NCBI GenBank assembly: GCA_963855995.1 | Contig: OY979729.1 | Span: forward strand, 10,000,115-10,064,114 | Length of the DNA: 64,000 nt | Source of the DNA: Muricea muricata | Taxonomy: Eukaryota; Cnidaria; Anthozoa; Malacalcyonacea; Plexauridae | Direction: 5' to 3' | Shown here: positions 52,869 to 64,000 of the stretch, in pieces | Layout of the letters: each line of letters begins with the position of its first letter | Position numbering within the stretch: position 1 is the first letter of the stretch | Notes under the pieces: generated by a model | The model's database searches: none | The model's input: only the letters and a program-made list of their open reading frames with translations | What the model was told of the DNA's origin: nothing | Position numbers and translations under genes: made by a program

Positions 52869-53796
52869 AGCTCTAAATCCGGCCAGATCACCCTAAATCC
52901 GGCCGGATTTAGCCCTAAATCCGGACGGATCAACCCTTAATCCGGCCGGATCAACCCTAAATCCGGCCGGATCAACCCTAAATCAGGACGGATTAAGCCT
53001 AGATCTGGCCGGATTAAGCCCTAAATCCGGACGGATTAAGCCTTGATCTGGCCGGATTAAGTCCTAAATCCGGCCAGATCAACCCTAAATCCGGCCGGAT
53101 TTAGCCCTAAATCCGGACGGATCAACCCTAAATCCGGCCGGATTTAGCCCTAAATCCGGACGGATTAGCCCTTAATCCGGATGGATTAAGCCCTGATCTG
53201 GCCGGATTAAGCTCTAAATCCGGACGGATCAACCCTTAATCCGGCCGGATCAACCCTAAATCACGACAGATTAAGCCTTGATCTGGCCGGATTAAGCCCT
53301 AAATCCGGCCGGATCAACCCTAAATCCGGCCGGATTTAGCCCTAAATCCGGACGGATTAAGCCTTGATCTGGCCGGATTAAGCCCTAAATCCGGCCGGAT
53401 CAACCCTAAATCCAGCCGGATTTAGCCCTAAATCCGGACGGATCAACCCTTAATCCGGCCGGATGAACTTTAAATCCGGCCGGATTTAGCCCTAAATCCA
53501 GACGGATTAAGCCTTGATCTGGCCGGATTAAGCCTTAAATCCGGCCGGATCAACCCTAAATCCGGCCGGATTTAGCCCTAAATCCGGAAGGATTAAGCCT
53601 TGATCTGGCCGGATTAAGCCCTAAATCCGGCCGGATCAACCCTAAATCCGGCCGGATTTAGCCCTAAATCCGGACGGATTAAGCCTTGATCTGGCCGGAT
53701 TAAGCCGTAAATCCGGCCGGATCAACCCTAAATCCAGACGGATTAAGCCTTGATCTGGCCGGATTAAGCCCTAAATCCGGCCGGATCAACCCTAAC
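52869..53796 (+). repeat. ~21-bp satellite with palindromic ATCCGGCCGGAT core
   Basis: About 44 monomers of 20-22 bp. Recurrent types: TCAACCCTAAATCCGGCCGG, TTTAGCCCTAAATCCGGACG, TTAAGCCTTGATCTGGCCGG and TTAAGCCCTAAATCCGGCCG; these often follow each other in that order, a ~85-bp higher-order unit. Almost every monomer holds a complete or near-complete ATCCGGCCGGAT palindrome. Confidence 0.96.
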
Positions 53797-54888
53797 ACAG
53801 GTTAATAAATTATCTTGTACATACACTTTTTCTATCTATTTCCATCACATTTGTTGTATTAAATATCTATTTGTTAATAAAATAAAACTACAGAATTTAA
53901 TATACAATATCTACAATATCATATAGTCATTTGCCACTCTGCTTATTCCTTGGGCAATCCAGGACATTTTCATGTCCCTTCTGGTTTCTCAACAATTTTC
54001 AGACACTATAAAATAATTATATAATGTTAGGAATTTATGTGTTTTTACTGGTCAAGACAGACACAGAATTGCACCACACAAAACTGTATTTCAAAATGTT
54101 TAATGCTGTTTTCTTGGTATAAAATAAATAAATAAATAGATAAGATTTTGCTTTGTCTGTTCAGTTATAGATGAACAGTATGAATTCATAATGTGGGAAG
54201 AACAAAAATGTGATAACTTAGCCCTGGTGACTTTCAAGCTGTTTTAAACGAAATCTGTCACTAACAATGGCAAAATACAATTATTCTTTTATTAAACCGA
54301 CATACAGAAACATTCATTGCACCAAACAAATTCTATTGCTGGTTTGTATATAATGTCATAGCAGCCATGTTGGAGGTATAACACAGAATAAAGAATATGT
54401 TATTAGTACTATTGTCGGATCTGGCTGGCGTGGATGGCCGACATTGTCTGCGCTTTCCTAGCGATTGACTGCAAATCAGGAATAAAACCTTATGAGCGTG
54501 CCTCCTACTAGATCTAAGTATATATATAACTGAAAACACTTACTAGAACGTAAGTCGGCAGAGATTTTCTTCTCGTGGGTCAACTTTTGTTCTTCGTCAA
54601 CAGTTCATGGCGAAGAAGCCTGTTTTCTTTTCGTAATATGACACATTCGTCACACACGTATGTAGCCATTGTTTGGGTAAATTTCTCACGTTATATCCCT
54701 TCATTTAGTTCCTTCGGGTTCAAACAAAAACAATTGTTAAACTGTGGACACTCTACTCGTACAAGTAGTGTAAACCGTTCTTACAATGTCTAGTTAACAA
54801 CAAGGTCAATAAAGCTAAGTTTGTAGCAAACCGATTTGCGGTATGCAAATGAAAGAATTAACTTAAAGTGTTAACAGTGTTAAATTAC

Positions 54889-55002
54889 CGAAACAATGGT
54901 TTCTGATGCTGTAGTTTCGTCCATTACAACACCAGTTTCCTCGAACTCTATTGATGTAGAGGGTTGAGGCTCTTCTACTGCAGTATGTTCTCCCTTCGCA
55001 AT
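54889..55002 (-). pseudogene. linker exon of THAP gene
   Basis: 114 nt, phase 0/0, between minus-strand acceptor TTTTTTTAG and donor GTAATT. Encodes IAKGEHTAVEEPQPSTSIEF and EETGVVMDETTASETIVS, an acidic linker. It continues in frame from the THAP exon. Confidence 0.5.
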
Positions 55003-55104
55003 CTAAAAATTTTTTTAATGGTAACATAAGTTAGAAATACTTGCGATATATCATCATCATATATGCAATTTTGCTTTATAAATTGTTTGCCTCAGCAATC
55101 TCAC

Positions 55105-55459
55105 CTTGTGTTGAAGTGTTCTAGCTGTTCTCTTCGTCATCTCTTGGCCGCCTTCGCTTGCAGCGAACAATGTTGGGAACGATGAAACATCGATCTCATC
55201 TTTTTTTAGCCACGGAATGTAAGTTTGCCCCGGCAAATTTACTTGGCGAACAAATGCGTCCAGCCTCCAGATGCTTCGAGTATATCCAGCTTGAACTGGA
55301 GGCTCCAATTTAGCGTGTTTGCGCTTAACGAAATCTACCCAGCGCTTGACTCGCTTCATCGCCTCTGATCTGGAATTCCCATCACAAAGAATCTTAATGA
55401 AGAATTATACCGCTTTTTGTATCCGGCGTGTTAGAACACCCAAAAACAACGCAAAGCGA
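55105..55459 (-). pseudogene. THAP zinc-finger domain, frameshifted
   Basis: Minus-strand reading: PSLCVVFGCSNTPDTKSGII, a one-base shift at an in-frame TAA near 55394, then MKRVKRWVDFVKRKHAK, a second scrambled stretch where the CSxHF part should be (a third frame gives IYSKH), then LPGQTYIPWLKKDEIDVSSF. C-x4-C, the tryptophan and the PWLKKDE tail are THAP features. Donor GTGAGA at 55104. Likely transposase N-terminus. Further coiled-coil remnant CDECVILRKENRLLRHEL at ~54670-54610 (-). No catalytic domain found between 53.8 and 54.5 kb. Confidence 0.7.
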
Positions 55460-55949
55460 AGGTATTTTACACTCATATTTGTGCTCATATGCTGCGCCAA
55501 ACAATATTGATTTATAGCAAATTGATACTTGCAAAATTACTTCCGTTCCCGATTTGACGTCACGAGCTTTATTCGGACTCAGTCTTATTTTTCCCGGCCA
55601 CTTTTGAAAATTGGCGGGTTTAAAGTCAAATATCTGCGAAAATATTTTTCGGATTGGGAAATGCAACATGTCATTCGAATCGTCTCGCCACGGCCGATTT
55701 TTAGTGAAAAAATCAAAATTCTTTCATATGCACTTTAAACTATCATACTTAACTTTACATACTCTATCCACTAGTATCGAAAAAACTTTTACTTTTAAAA
55801 ATCTCATAGATTATCTCATATGTTTATATCAACTGAAATATAATCACTAGTTTGTAAAAGTTGAAATAAATATTTTTTAAACCTACATTGCATTTCTCTC
55901 TGATACACATGCCCTGCTTGGGATCGCCCTAGGAACCAAATTTGTAATG

Positions 55950-56066
55950 TGCACGTGCTGATCACGCGCTATGACCCCAAACCAATGTGCATGTGCTGTT
56001 CACGTGCTATGACGTCAATTCTATGTGCATGCGCTGTTCACGTGCTGTTCATGCGCTATGACGTCA
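55950..56066 (+). repeat. short tandem repeat carrying E-box and CRE palindromes
   Basis: Two to three ~50-bp units with GTGC(A)(C/T)GTGCTG(A/T)TCACG and GCTATGAC. CACGTG at 55952, 56001 and 56040; TGACGTCA at 56010-56017 and 56059-56066. These match E-box and cAMP-response-element core sites, but with no gene next to them a regulatory role is unsupported. Confidence 0.5.
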
Positions 56067-56116
56067 TTGTCGGCATTTCTTTGAACGCTATATGGGGGGG
56101 GGGGGGAATCTACTCT

Positions 56117-58640
56117 GGTCTCTTAAGAATAAACTAAGTTTGGACTTGTTTCATTATATTTTACCTGAAATTTGGAAAATGTAGAAATTGTGATGGAATT
56201 CAGTGAAACTTGGTGAAAATGACCAAATGGCGCACTGTTTTTAAAAAAACTTAGTTTGGAGTACTGAAAATGCATTATAGTTATGTTTCAGCTTGTCCAT
56301 GATTTTACCCATTTAGCCTCCCAACTGCTCTTTCTACGTGCTACCTGTCTTGATTCAGAACCTTTTCATTTTTTATCGAAATAAGCTGAAATTTTGCATG
56401 CATCACTGTACCTCTGGTCTCTTAAGAATTAACTAAGTTTGGATTTGTTTCATTATATTTGGAAAAGATTAATTGAAGATACGTCTTGTTGTAACTTTTT
56501 CATCATTGTTAATTATCCCAATATTGTACCTGAAATTTGTAAAATGTAGAAATTGTGATAGAATTCAGTGAAACTTGGTGAAAATGATCAAATGGCGCAT
56601 TGTTTGTGAAAAGACTTTGTTTGGAGTACTGAAAATGCATTATAGTTATGTTTCAGCTTGTCCATGATTTTACACATTTAGCCCCCAATGGCTCTTTCTA
56701 TGTGCTACCTTTCTTGATTCAGAATGTTTGCATTTTTCATCGAAATACGTTGAAATTATGAATGCATCACTGTATCGCTGGTCTCTTAAGAATAAACTAA
56801 GTTTGGACTTGTTTCATTATATTTGGAGAAGATTAGTGGGAGATACCTCTTGTTGTTACTTTTTCATCATTGTTAATTATCCCAATATTGTACCTGAAAT
56901 TTGAAAATGTAGAAATTGTGATGGAATTCAGTGAAACTTGGTGAAAATGACCAAATGGCGCATTGTTTTTGAAAAAACTTTGTTTCGAGTACTGAAAATG
57001 CATTATAGTTATGTTTCAGCTTGCATATGATTTTACCCATTTAGCGTCCCAATGGCTCTTTCTATGTGTTACCTGTCTTGATTCAAAACCTTTGCATTTT
57101 GAATCGAAATAAGTTGAAATTTTGCATGCATCACTGTACCCCTGGTCTCTTCAGAATAAACTAAGTTTGGATTTTTCTCGTTATATTTGGATAAGATTAA
57201 TGCGAGATACCTCTTGTTGTTACTTTTTCATCATTGTTAATTATCCCAATATTGTACCTGAAATTTGGAAAATGTAGAAATTGTGATGGAATTCAGTGAA
57301 ACTTGGTGAAAATGATCAAATGGCGCATTGTTTTTGAAAAAACTTAGTTTGGAGTACTGAAAATGCATTATAGTTATGTTTCAGCTTATTCATGATTTTA
57401 CCTATTTAGCCTCCCAACTGCTCTTTCTACGTGCTACCTGTCTTGATTCAGAACCTTTGCATTTTGCATCGAAATAAGCTGAAATTTTGCATGCATCACT
57501 GTACTCCTGGTCTCTTCAGAATAAACTAAGTTTGGATTTTTCTCGTTATATTTGGGGAAGATTAGTGGGAGATACCTCTTGTTGTTGCTTTTTCATCATT
57601 GTTAATTATCCCAATATTGTACCTGAAATTTGGAAAATGTAGAAATTGTGATGGAATTTAGTGAAACTTGGTGAAAATGACCAAATAGCGCATTGTTTTT
57701 GAAAAAACTTTGTTTGGAGTACTGAAAATACATTATAGTTATGTTTCAGCTTGTCCATGATTTTACCCATTTTTCCTCCCAATGACTCTTTCTATGTGCT
57801 ACCTGTCTTGATTCAGAACCTTTGCATTTTGGATCGAAATAAGTTGAAATTTTCCATGCACCATTGTACCGCTGGTCTCTTAGTTTAAGAATAAACTAAG
57901 TTTGGACTTGTAATAGTTTCGTTATATTTGGGGAAGATTAGTGGGAGATACCTCTTGTTGTTACTTTTCCATCATTGTTAATTATCCCAGTATTGTACTT
58001 TAAATTTGGAAAATGTAGAAATTGTGATGGAATTCAGTGAAACATGGTGATAATGACAAAATGGCGCATTGTTTGTGAAAAAACGTAGTTTAGAGTTCTG
58101 AAAATACATTATTGTTATGTTTCAGCTAGCCCATGATTTTACCCATTTGGCCTTGTAATGGCTCTTCCTGTCTTGATTCAGAACCTGGATTTTGCATCGA
58201 AATAAGTTGAAATTTTGCATGCATCACTGTACTGCTTGTTTTTTAAGGATAAACTAAGTTTGGATTTGTCTCAATATATTTGGAAAAGCTTTGTGGGAGA
58301 TTTTGTGGGACCTCTTTTTGTAACTTTTTTCTTCATTGTTAATTGTGTCAATACTTTTGTACCTGAGTTTTGGAAATGTGGAAATTGTGATGGAATTCAT
58401 TGAAACTTTTTGGAAATGACCAAATTACACATTGTTTCTGAAAAACTTAGTTGTGTGTTCTGGAAATGCATTATTGTCATGTTTCACCTTGTCCATGATT
58501 TTACATATTTTGCCCCCGAATTGCTTTGTATGCCCTACCTCTCGTGATTGAGAACTTTGCATTTTGTATCAGATTAGTTGAAATTCTGCACTGTACCAGT
58601 AATCCCTTACGAATGAACTAACTTTTGTTTTGTGTTTGAT
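56117..58640 (+). repeat. seven-copy ~364-bp tandem satellite
   Basis: GGTCTCTTAAGAATAAACTA (or variants) marks starts at 56117, 56416, 56780, 57144, 57509, 57874 and 58237; a last remnant is near 58592. The first unit is ~299 bp because a ~65-bp block (GGAAAAGATTA...CCCAATATTGTACCTG) is missing; the others are 363-365 bp. Copies 2-5 are very alike; copies 6-7 have more differences. No ORF. Confidence 0.96.
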
Positions 58641-58925
58641 AATGATTCTGTGACTACAATACATCAAATTAAATCTTAATCTAAACCAGAATTCATCTTT
58701 AACTCTATAAATATGATCAATATAACATATCTTAATTGGTTTACTTTAGGGTTGAGGACTATATTATCTTCAAGGGTTGGGTCTAATTTTCTGTATTGTG
58801 AAATGTTGGGCATGGAATCATAGCAAGAGAGGTAAAGCCATTTTTTACAATGTAGACAGGATGAGAACGTTTCCTAAAGGAGAAAGTTTGCAAGATGTTG
58901 CTGCAAAATTTTATCAATGCTATAA

Positions 58926-59745
58926 CTGAATTGTTATAACAAAGAGGGGAAACTGATACTATTTGCTAGTGATGTTGCGACAAACCCTGGCCCTAGCTCT
59001 TCTTCGCATTGTGCAGAAACTTCATCCTACGTTACTAATATTCGCAATATGGAATGCCTATGCCTCTACGCTAGAAGTTTAAGCAACAAAACTAGCGAAC
59101 TTCAAACTTTCGTAAGTGACATTGATCCACTTGCTGTATCCGAAACCTTGCTTAAACCTAAAGTTGCAAATTGTGAGTTCTTGCATGGAAATGACTATAC
59201 CATCCATGGTAAGGATAAGATTGACAGAACTGGTGGTGGAATATTGTTAAATACCACCCTAAGCGTCAGAAGAAATGTCCTCGAAAGTAATGCACAAATG
59301 AGAGTGTGCAAAATTCATCCAGAAAGTAAGAAAAGAATTTTACTGACTGTTTCTACAGACCACCCAACACGAACTTGAATTACTCCAAGCAATTCAAAAA
59401 ACCCTTCAATTTATTCGTAACAGCAACAAATTTGCTCTGCTACTTGTTTGTGGTGTCTTTAACTTGCCTCACATTGACTGGACTGCCTGAACATCTACAA
59501 CCAACGATCTCATTCACAATTACTTTGCGAAAACCGTGAAAGACAATTTCTTGTGGCAACTAGTGAACTTTCCTACTAGAGCTGACAATACTCTGGATCA
59601 TATCCTCACCAATATCCCAGCCAGAGTAATACTAAACACAGATCACAAGCTAATAAGTTTTGAAATTGATTTCAAAGTTGCGAAGAAACCCAAGGTAAAA
59701 CGTGACGTCTACAATTTTCAAGAAAGCTACCTGGACCGGTCTTAA
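58926..59745 (+). pseudogene. LINE endonuclease domain with 2A-like N-terminus
   Basis: Opens after TAA 58923-58925 with KLILFASDVATNPGP (58971-58994 encodes DVATNPGP; 2A consensus is D-V/I-E-x-NPGP, so E is A here). The endonuclease part has LYARSLSNKTSELQ, AVSETLL and RTGGGILL. A frameshift near 59370 leads to LLVCGVFNLPHIDW, the family's GDFNLP-type motif with the catalytic Asp replaced by Val, and a stop at the following TGA. The last part, FPTRADNTLDHILTN and TDHKLISFEI, is the endonuclease C-terminus. Confidence 0.8.
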
Positions 59746-59759
59746 AGACAAGCTCACAA

Positions 59760-60760
59760 ATGTCCCCTGGGATGAAAGTTTGGTTTCTGACAACGTCAAC
59801 TAGTCACTTTCGAACTGGTGCGGCCTACTTCCATGCATCAACTGTCAATGAATATATCCCGAAATATCGTGTTAAGAATGTAAACAATCACCCACGCATT
59901 GACAAGGAATTATCCAACCCAATTAAAGAGAAAAACATCCAAAGAAAGAAATCAAAGAAATCTGATTTCTTGGTCGATTTTGAAAAGCATAAGTTGTTAC
60001 GGCATGAGACCAAAAAACTGTTTTCAAAGAAAAAGAAAGATTACAACAAAAATCTTGCTGAGTCTTTGGTGAAGAAGCCTATACGTTTCTGCTCCGCTGT
60101 AAAATCATCAACGAAAACCTGCCAGTCTCTGCACTCTTTGCTAATGATTCTAAGCTCTTGACTCTAACTCCAGCACGTCACTTAAGCACGATCTTAATGG
60201 CTTACAGAATTGGAGCGCTGCTATGAAAATGAAATTTAACACAAAATAAATGCAAGGTTATGTACATATCCAGAAAGAATTTGAAAAACCGAACAACGTA
60301 TCATCTTGATGGTCAACAACTTGAACAAGTGTCACATATCACGGACATTGGTATCACAGTTTCCAACGATTTATCGTGGTCAAGGCACATCGAACTCACA
60401 AAAGCAAAAGCCAGCAAGACATTGGGCCTAATCAAAAGGATCTGCAGGGACATTAACGACTTCCCCACAAAAATATTGTACCGCACCCTCGTCAAACCCA
60501 AGTTGGAGTACGCAAGTAGTATATGGTCACCTGACACTGTCAAACACCGATCATTAATTGAGAAGATTCAGCGGAGAGCGACCAAATTTATCTTGAACTA
60601 CCCAAAAGAAAGACCATATACAGAAAGATTAATGAAGACCAATCTCCTTCCACTAGAATTCCGCCAACAGTTCTCCGACCTACTTTTGGTGTTTAAATCT
60701 AAAACGGGACACATTCCTATGGATATCAATAATTATTTGTGCACCTACGAACCAGGCTAA
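59760..60760 (+). pseudogene. LINE reverse transcriptase, internally deleted
   Basis: Linker with KELSNPIKEKNIQRKKSKKS and KKPIRFCSAVKSS. It then jumps directly to LPVSALFANDSKLLTLTP at ~60120-60180. The fingers and most of the palm that normally lie between are missing (roughly 200 codons). The catalytic FADD is FAND. From 60260 the frame is open for 166 codons: KVMYISRKN, ITDIGITVSNDLSWSRHIE, TLVKPKLEYASSIWSP, IEKIQRRATKFI, all typical of the RT C-terminal region. Confidence 0.85.
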
Positions 60761-61408
60761 GTGTCTCGCAATTAAAATGAAAATAATTTCAAACTTTCTC
60801 ATAAAACATAAACAGAACTACTTTAGAAATTTATTCTTAAATTCAAATCTATGGAACAACATTCCATCGTACTTGAAAACTTGTAAGACGCTATCTTCAT
60901 TTAAAACCAACCTTCGCAAATATTAGTTACCATCATACAGACCTCCTGACCGTAATTAATCTTAATATTGTATTATCACTGTAAATTTGTAAAACTTATT
61001 TTTTAACAGATATAAGTAGAATAAGTTTATATATAAGGGGTCAAGTGTCAATTTGGATGCAAGTCCTGCTTTTTTACCCAGTCACACCTATTTTGTCTTT
61101 GCATGCATGTTGTCTGCATGTTTGTGAATTTAATACTCTGTATTGTCAATGACAAATCATTGAATTAAATTAAAATTATCTTGTATAAACACATGTAAAT
61201 TCAACTTGCTGGACTGTCGTTTCAAGTGGGACAGCCTATTAAAAGCTCATTTTACATGAAATGAGGTTGTCTTGCCTTGTTATGCTTTGACAGCGACATC
61301 CTCAATGACAAAGCCCAAACTTGCCACTAATTGTGAATAAAATATTATTTCTGTCGGACTGTTGAGCAAGATTTAAGAAGTATAAAACATTTTCCGTGTT
61401 GATATACA

Positions 61409-61572
61409 GTTTTAGTATTTTTACATAAGTGAACATAAGAAATCCGACGTTGTGATTGGTCCAATATGACGTGACATTCCTTTATATTCACCTGAATATA
61501 ACAGTAAAAACAAGTTTACAAAATCGCGACTATATAACAAATTTAAAATAACTTGTGTAAAAATACTAAAAC
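61409..61572. repeat. short TIR hairpin
   Basis: GTTTTAGTATTTTTACATAA GT at 61409-61430 and ACTTGTGTAAAAATACTAAA AC at 61551-61572 are inverted with one mismatch. Between them ~120 bp without coding. Possible MITE. Confidence 0.6.
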
Positions 61573-62046
61573 AATTATTCGCCAAATTTGTGGTGTTCCG
61601 GTTTCGATTTGGTTATCGCCCTGATAAAGGCACAAGTATGTGATAATATATTATATTTACATATGTTCTTCTGTTTTTTGAAACACAAAAATAGTTTTGT
61701 CACTTTGTTAGCGAAATGTTCAGTCATACAAATGCTTCGGACATTCGTGTTTGTCATGTTTCAACTACAAGACTAAAACCGTCTTTTTTTTCACTTTTCA
61801 AGACGACTGTAGTTAAATAAACTGTAAATCTGACGCACTATACGCACTCTAGCGACGTTCGACTCCTGGTCAAATTCAATATGGCAGATTGATGCGGGCA
61901 CTCGCGAGAAAAGTAGAGACATGATTCATGACAGAACTGTCAGAAGTACGCATCCTATGTCTATTATTTCTGTAGCTGTACACATCCCTACAATTCAACC
62001 AGGTTATAAAAAAAGAAAGATTGTTCTAAATAAATTATAAATCGGA

Positions 62047-62130
62047 TCCCCCTTCCCCTCCTCTCCCCCTTCCCCTCTACATTCCCTCCCCTTTTCCCCT
62101 TTCCCTTCCCAACCACCTCCCCCTGCCTGC
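62047..62130 (+). repeat. polypyrimidine tract
   Basis: About 84 bp almost entirely C and T (CCCCCTTCCCCTCCTCTCCC and similar), with a purine complement. Such tracts can form triplex DNA; no gene adjacent. Confidence 0.85.
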
Positions 62131-64000
62131 AACTACGCCCCCTGCGGTATATTCATGCGCGAAACTAGAGGGGATAAAGTTTTAAACTTTTAGCGCATGA
62201 AAATTTTCAATACATCTAAAACACGCTTCAAGGTGGTTTACCAAAGGAAACGTTCCCAATTACTTTTAGCCGAAATTATAAAAAAATCACTGTTTCTTAT
62301 CGACTCTTACTACATCACCTATATGCATAACAGCTAAACGGAAAATAGTAAAATTTTATTGGCTCAAAGTTTTCATGGTCAATATACGAAGAAAGTCATT
62401 TCGACAGATTATAACTCACAGTAATCTAGCGACCGATGGGATTATTGTTTAATTTTGCTTTTGCTACAGTGTCAGTAGATAATTGGCAGATAAAAAAACT
62501 CTAGTTGCGGATCTGTTAAAATTATAAAAACATTGCGGATAAAGCAAGTTAGTGCATGTAATTTGCCTTTTGCAACTGGAGAAAACTCCCCCGCGTTCGC
62601 CGCCCACGGCCAAAGACGGACGACGAAATCATTAAAATTGCATTGAATGTTTTGTTTCTCAGTCTGAATGATATTTTTCTGGTGTTATAATTTTCCATCA
62701 CCGTGAATCTATGCCTAAAACACGTGATGAAATCAAGTTGAACATTGTTTAAATTGTTTAGGAAATTGTGATTGCTAAAAGGATCGTTTTGGTACGGATA
62801 GGAAGTTAGGAACAGACAGAACGGTTTCTTGTGTAATAAAATCACCAGAGCGAAACTGATGTGACGATATAAATAATGGGAACTTTCGTATGGAAACTAC
62901 CAGCCTTGAAAGCTCACATGCAAATATAATAATTTTATGTCTAGTACACGGGCCACAGAGAAAACGATATATTTCTTAAGAGTTATTAACGTAATGTTCA
63001 TATTCGGCTAGGTATACACACACAATAAAGTTTGAGGTGTTTAAGCCTGAAGTGATATAAGGTCGTTTTCGTCCTTAGATGAAGGAATTGATGATATGGT
63101 GTTGAAGGAATTGCGATTACTCCTCAACACCCATAACTGAATAACTATCATTCTCTTTTTGTATATTATATTGAATATACTACGATGAAAAACAAACTCG
63201 GGGAACGCAAAGCGACTTATACTGCGAAATTTCAACAAACACGTTTGCAAACTTTAAAAATTATACTTTGTACAAGAATACATACCTAGTCGAGTCGTCG
63301 TCGAGGCCGAGAAGCAACAGCTCTTGTTAAATATTATTTCCAATTGAAAGTCCCGTCCTGAAAGAAGAATTTTTTAAACAAAAATAGCTTCACACATGAT
63401 CAAACTTGCTTCTCGCTTCAACGATAACGAACAAACAAAACAAAAGTTGTGAAATTCTAAGTATGTACCACGCCGAACACGAAGCGACCCGTCGATTCGA
63501 CAAGAAATTCTGAATGTTGAAACATACAATGTACAATATGTGTAGAATACAAAAATGCACACCTTCGAGCTCTCTTCAAGGCCGACATGCAACAGTTCTT
63601 GTGGAGTCTATGTTTAAAGCTCGAGGAAACAGTAGGCTTCTTTGCTCGCCATTTTCTTCGAAGACGAAGATGCCAGTAACCACGACGTTGAAATATTATG
63701 CCGTATCTTCGCTCTAAAACGACAAATTTGAGCCAAAATTAGTTCAAAATCACCACCAATATCTCATTCAACTATTTTTGTACAAATACACATGAAATAT
63801 AGCCAAAATCAAAGACAAATTGAACACCTTTTGGCCAGAAAAGACGAATGTCAAAGCGACTTGAGGTCGCAAAGTGGAACACAATCTGTAAAGCATCTTT
63901 GCTTGCCTAAATAATAACATTCTAAGCAAAATATGAATAACATACGTCAATGCCAGCTGCGAGCTTTACTCAACGTTTGAATTTGAACATTTCGTCTTCA
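62131..64000. other. no gene recognised
   Basis: AT-rich, short ORFs under 100 codons on both strands without family resemblance. GGCCGA(G/C)A(A/T)GCAACAG(C/T)TCTTGT occurs at ~63308 and, similar, at ~63581, a possible short dispersed repeat. I see no splice-supported exon. Confidence 0.5.

Larger units (their letters stand above)
51586..55734. mobile_element. Kolobok-like DNA transposon, decayed
   Basis: Terminal inverted repeats of ~200 bp: AGTGCATATGAAAGAATTTT at the left end, its complement at the right, with further pairing through AAAATCGGCC, GACGATTCGAATGA and the inner block CAAATCGGGAACGGAAGTAA. TTAA flanks both sides (51582-51585, 55735-55738). A THAP-domain gene with TTAA duplication is characteristic of the Kolobok superfamily (established); assignment here is inference because the DDE catalytic part is not recognisable. 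Confidence 0.8.
58926..61170 (+). mobile_element. degenerate non-LTR retrotransposon (CR1/L2/Rex-like)
   Basis: Order: 2A-like motif, apurinic endonuclease remnant, basic linker, collapsed reverse transcriptase, conserved C-terminal region, LWNNIPSYLKTCKTLSSF tail (60846-60925), then a non-coding 3' end finishing in ATTGAATTAAATTAAAATT. At least three frames are needed. The clade name is inferred from domain order and 3' repeats only. Confidence 0.85.

Noticed and set aside
52869..53796. Interstitial telomeric repeat, because of CCCTAA in the monomers
   Set aside because: CCCTAA never stands in tandem with itself; the unit is 20-22 bp.

Overview
The window is nuclear DNA of an animal, most likely a cnidarian and probably an anthozoan (coral or anemone). 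Evidence: a gene with GT-AG introns, AT-rich non-coding DNA, many short inverted-repeat transposons, tRNA-derived SINE-like repeats, a LINE with a 2A-like peptide, and a THAP/TTAA DNA transposon next to a P2X7-C-like fragment, a pairing I associate with cnidarian genomes. The placement is inference.

168-11610 (+): the only clear host gene, an HPS4 orthologue (Hermansky-Pudlak syndrome 4, BLOC-3 subunit). I traced eleven coding exons plus one possible micro-exon; the first coding exon lies upstream of the window. The introns carry MITEs, hairpins, a nearly mutation-free 30/31-bp minisatellite and an ~80-bp tandem repeat.

11.6-20.2 kb: repeats only. They include a CATATG-containing repeat, foldbacks, a composite tandem unit (here 'R - tRNA-like module - arm'), a ~30-bp tandem array and a 2-kb TIR element with its own internal foldback.

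20.2-46.5 kb: the dominant structure, a giant inverted repeat. The arms are about 13.2 kb (20237-33403) and 12.5 kb (33979-46510), separated by a 0.57-kb spacer. They are nearly identical but differ by several clean insertions and deletions, some with an empty-site/filled-site pattern. A ~400-bp direct repeat lies outside each end (19832-20236 and 47231-47644). I recognise no convincing gene in the arms, only one 46-codon ORF and a few weak coding-like stretches.

47.6-51.1 kb: a foldback capped at both ends by tRNA-like modules, then minus-strand copies of the same R/tRNA-like/arm units seen at 14-16 kb, then a dead LINE fragment interrupted by a hAT-like MITE with an exact 8-bp duplication.

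51.6-55.7 kb: a decayed DNA transposon with ~200-bp TIRs and TTAA target duplication, Kolobok-like. It holds a broken THAP gene (minus), a P2X7-C-like broken ORF (plus) and a satellite of ~21-bp monomers built around ATCCGGCCGGAT.

56.1-58.6 kb: seven tandem copies of a ~364-bp satellite. 58.9-61.2 kb: a degenerate LINE with endonuclease, an internally deleted reverse transcriptase and a DVATNPGP 2A-like motif. 61.2-64.0 kb: no gene recognised, only a hairpin and a polypyrimidine tract.

Apart from HPS4 nothing suggests genes working together; the rest is nested mobile and satellite DNA, and the large near-palindrome is the most unusual object.
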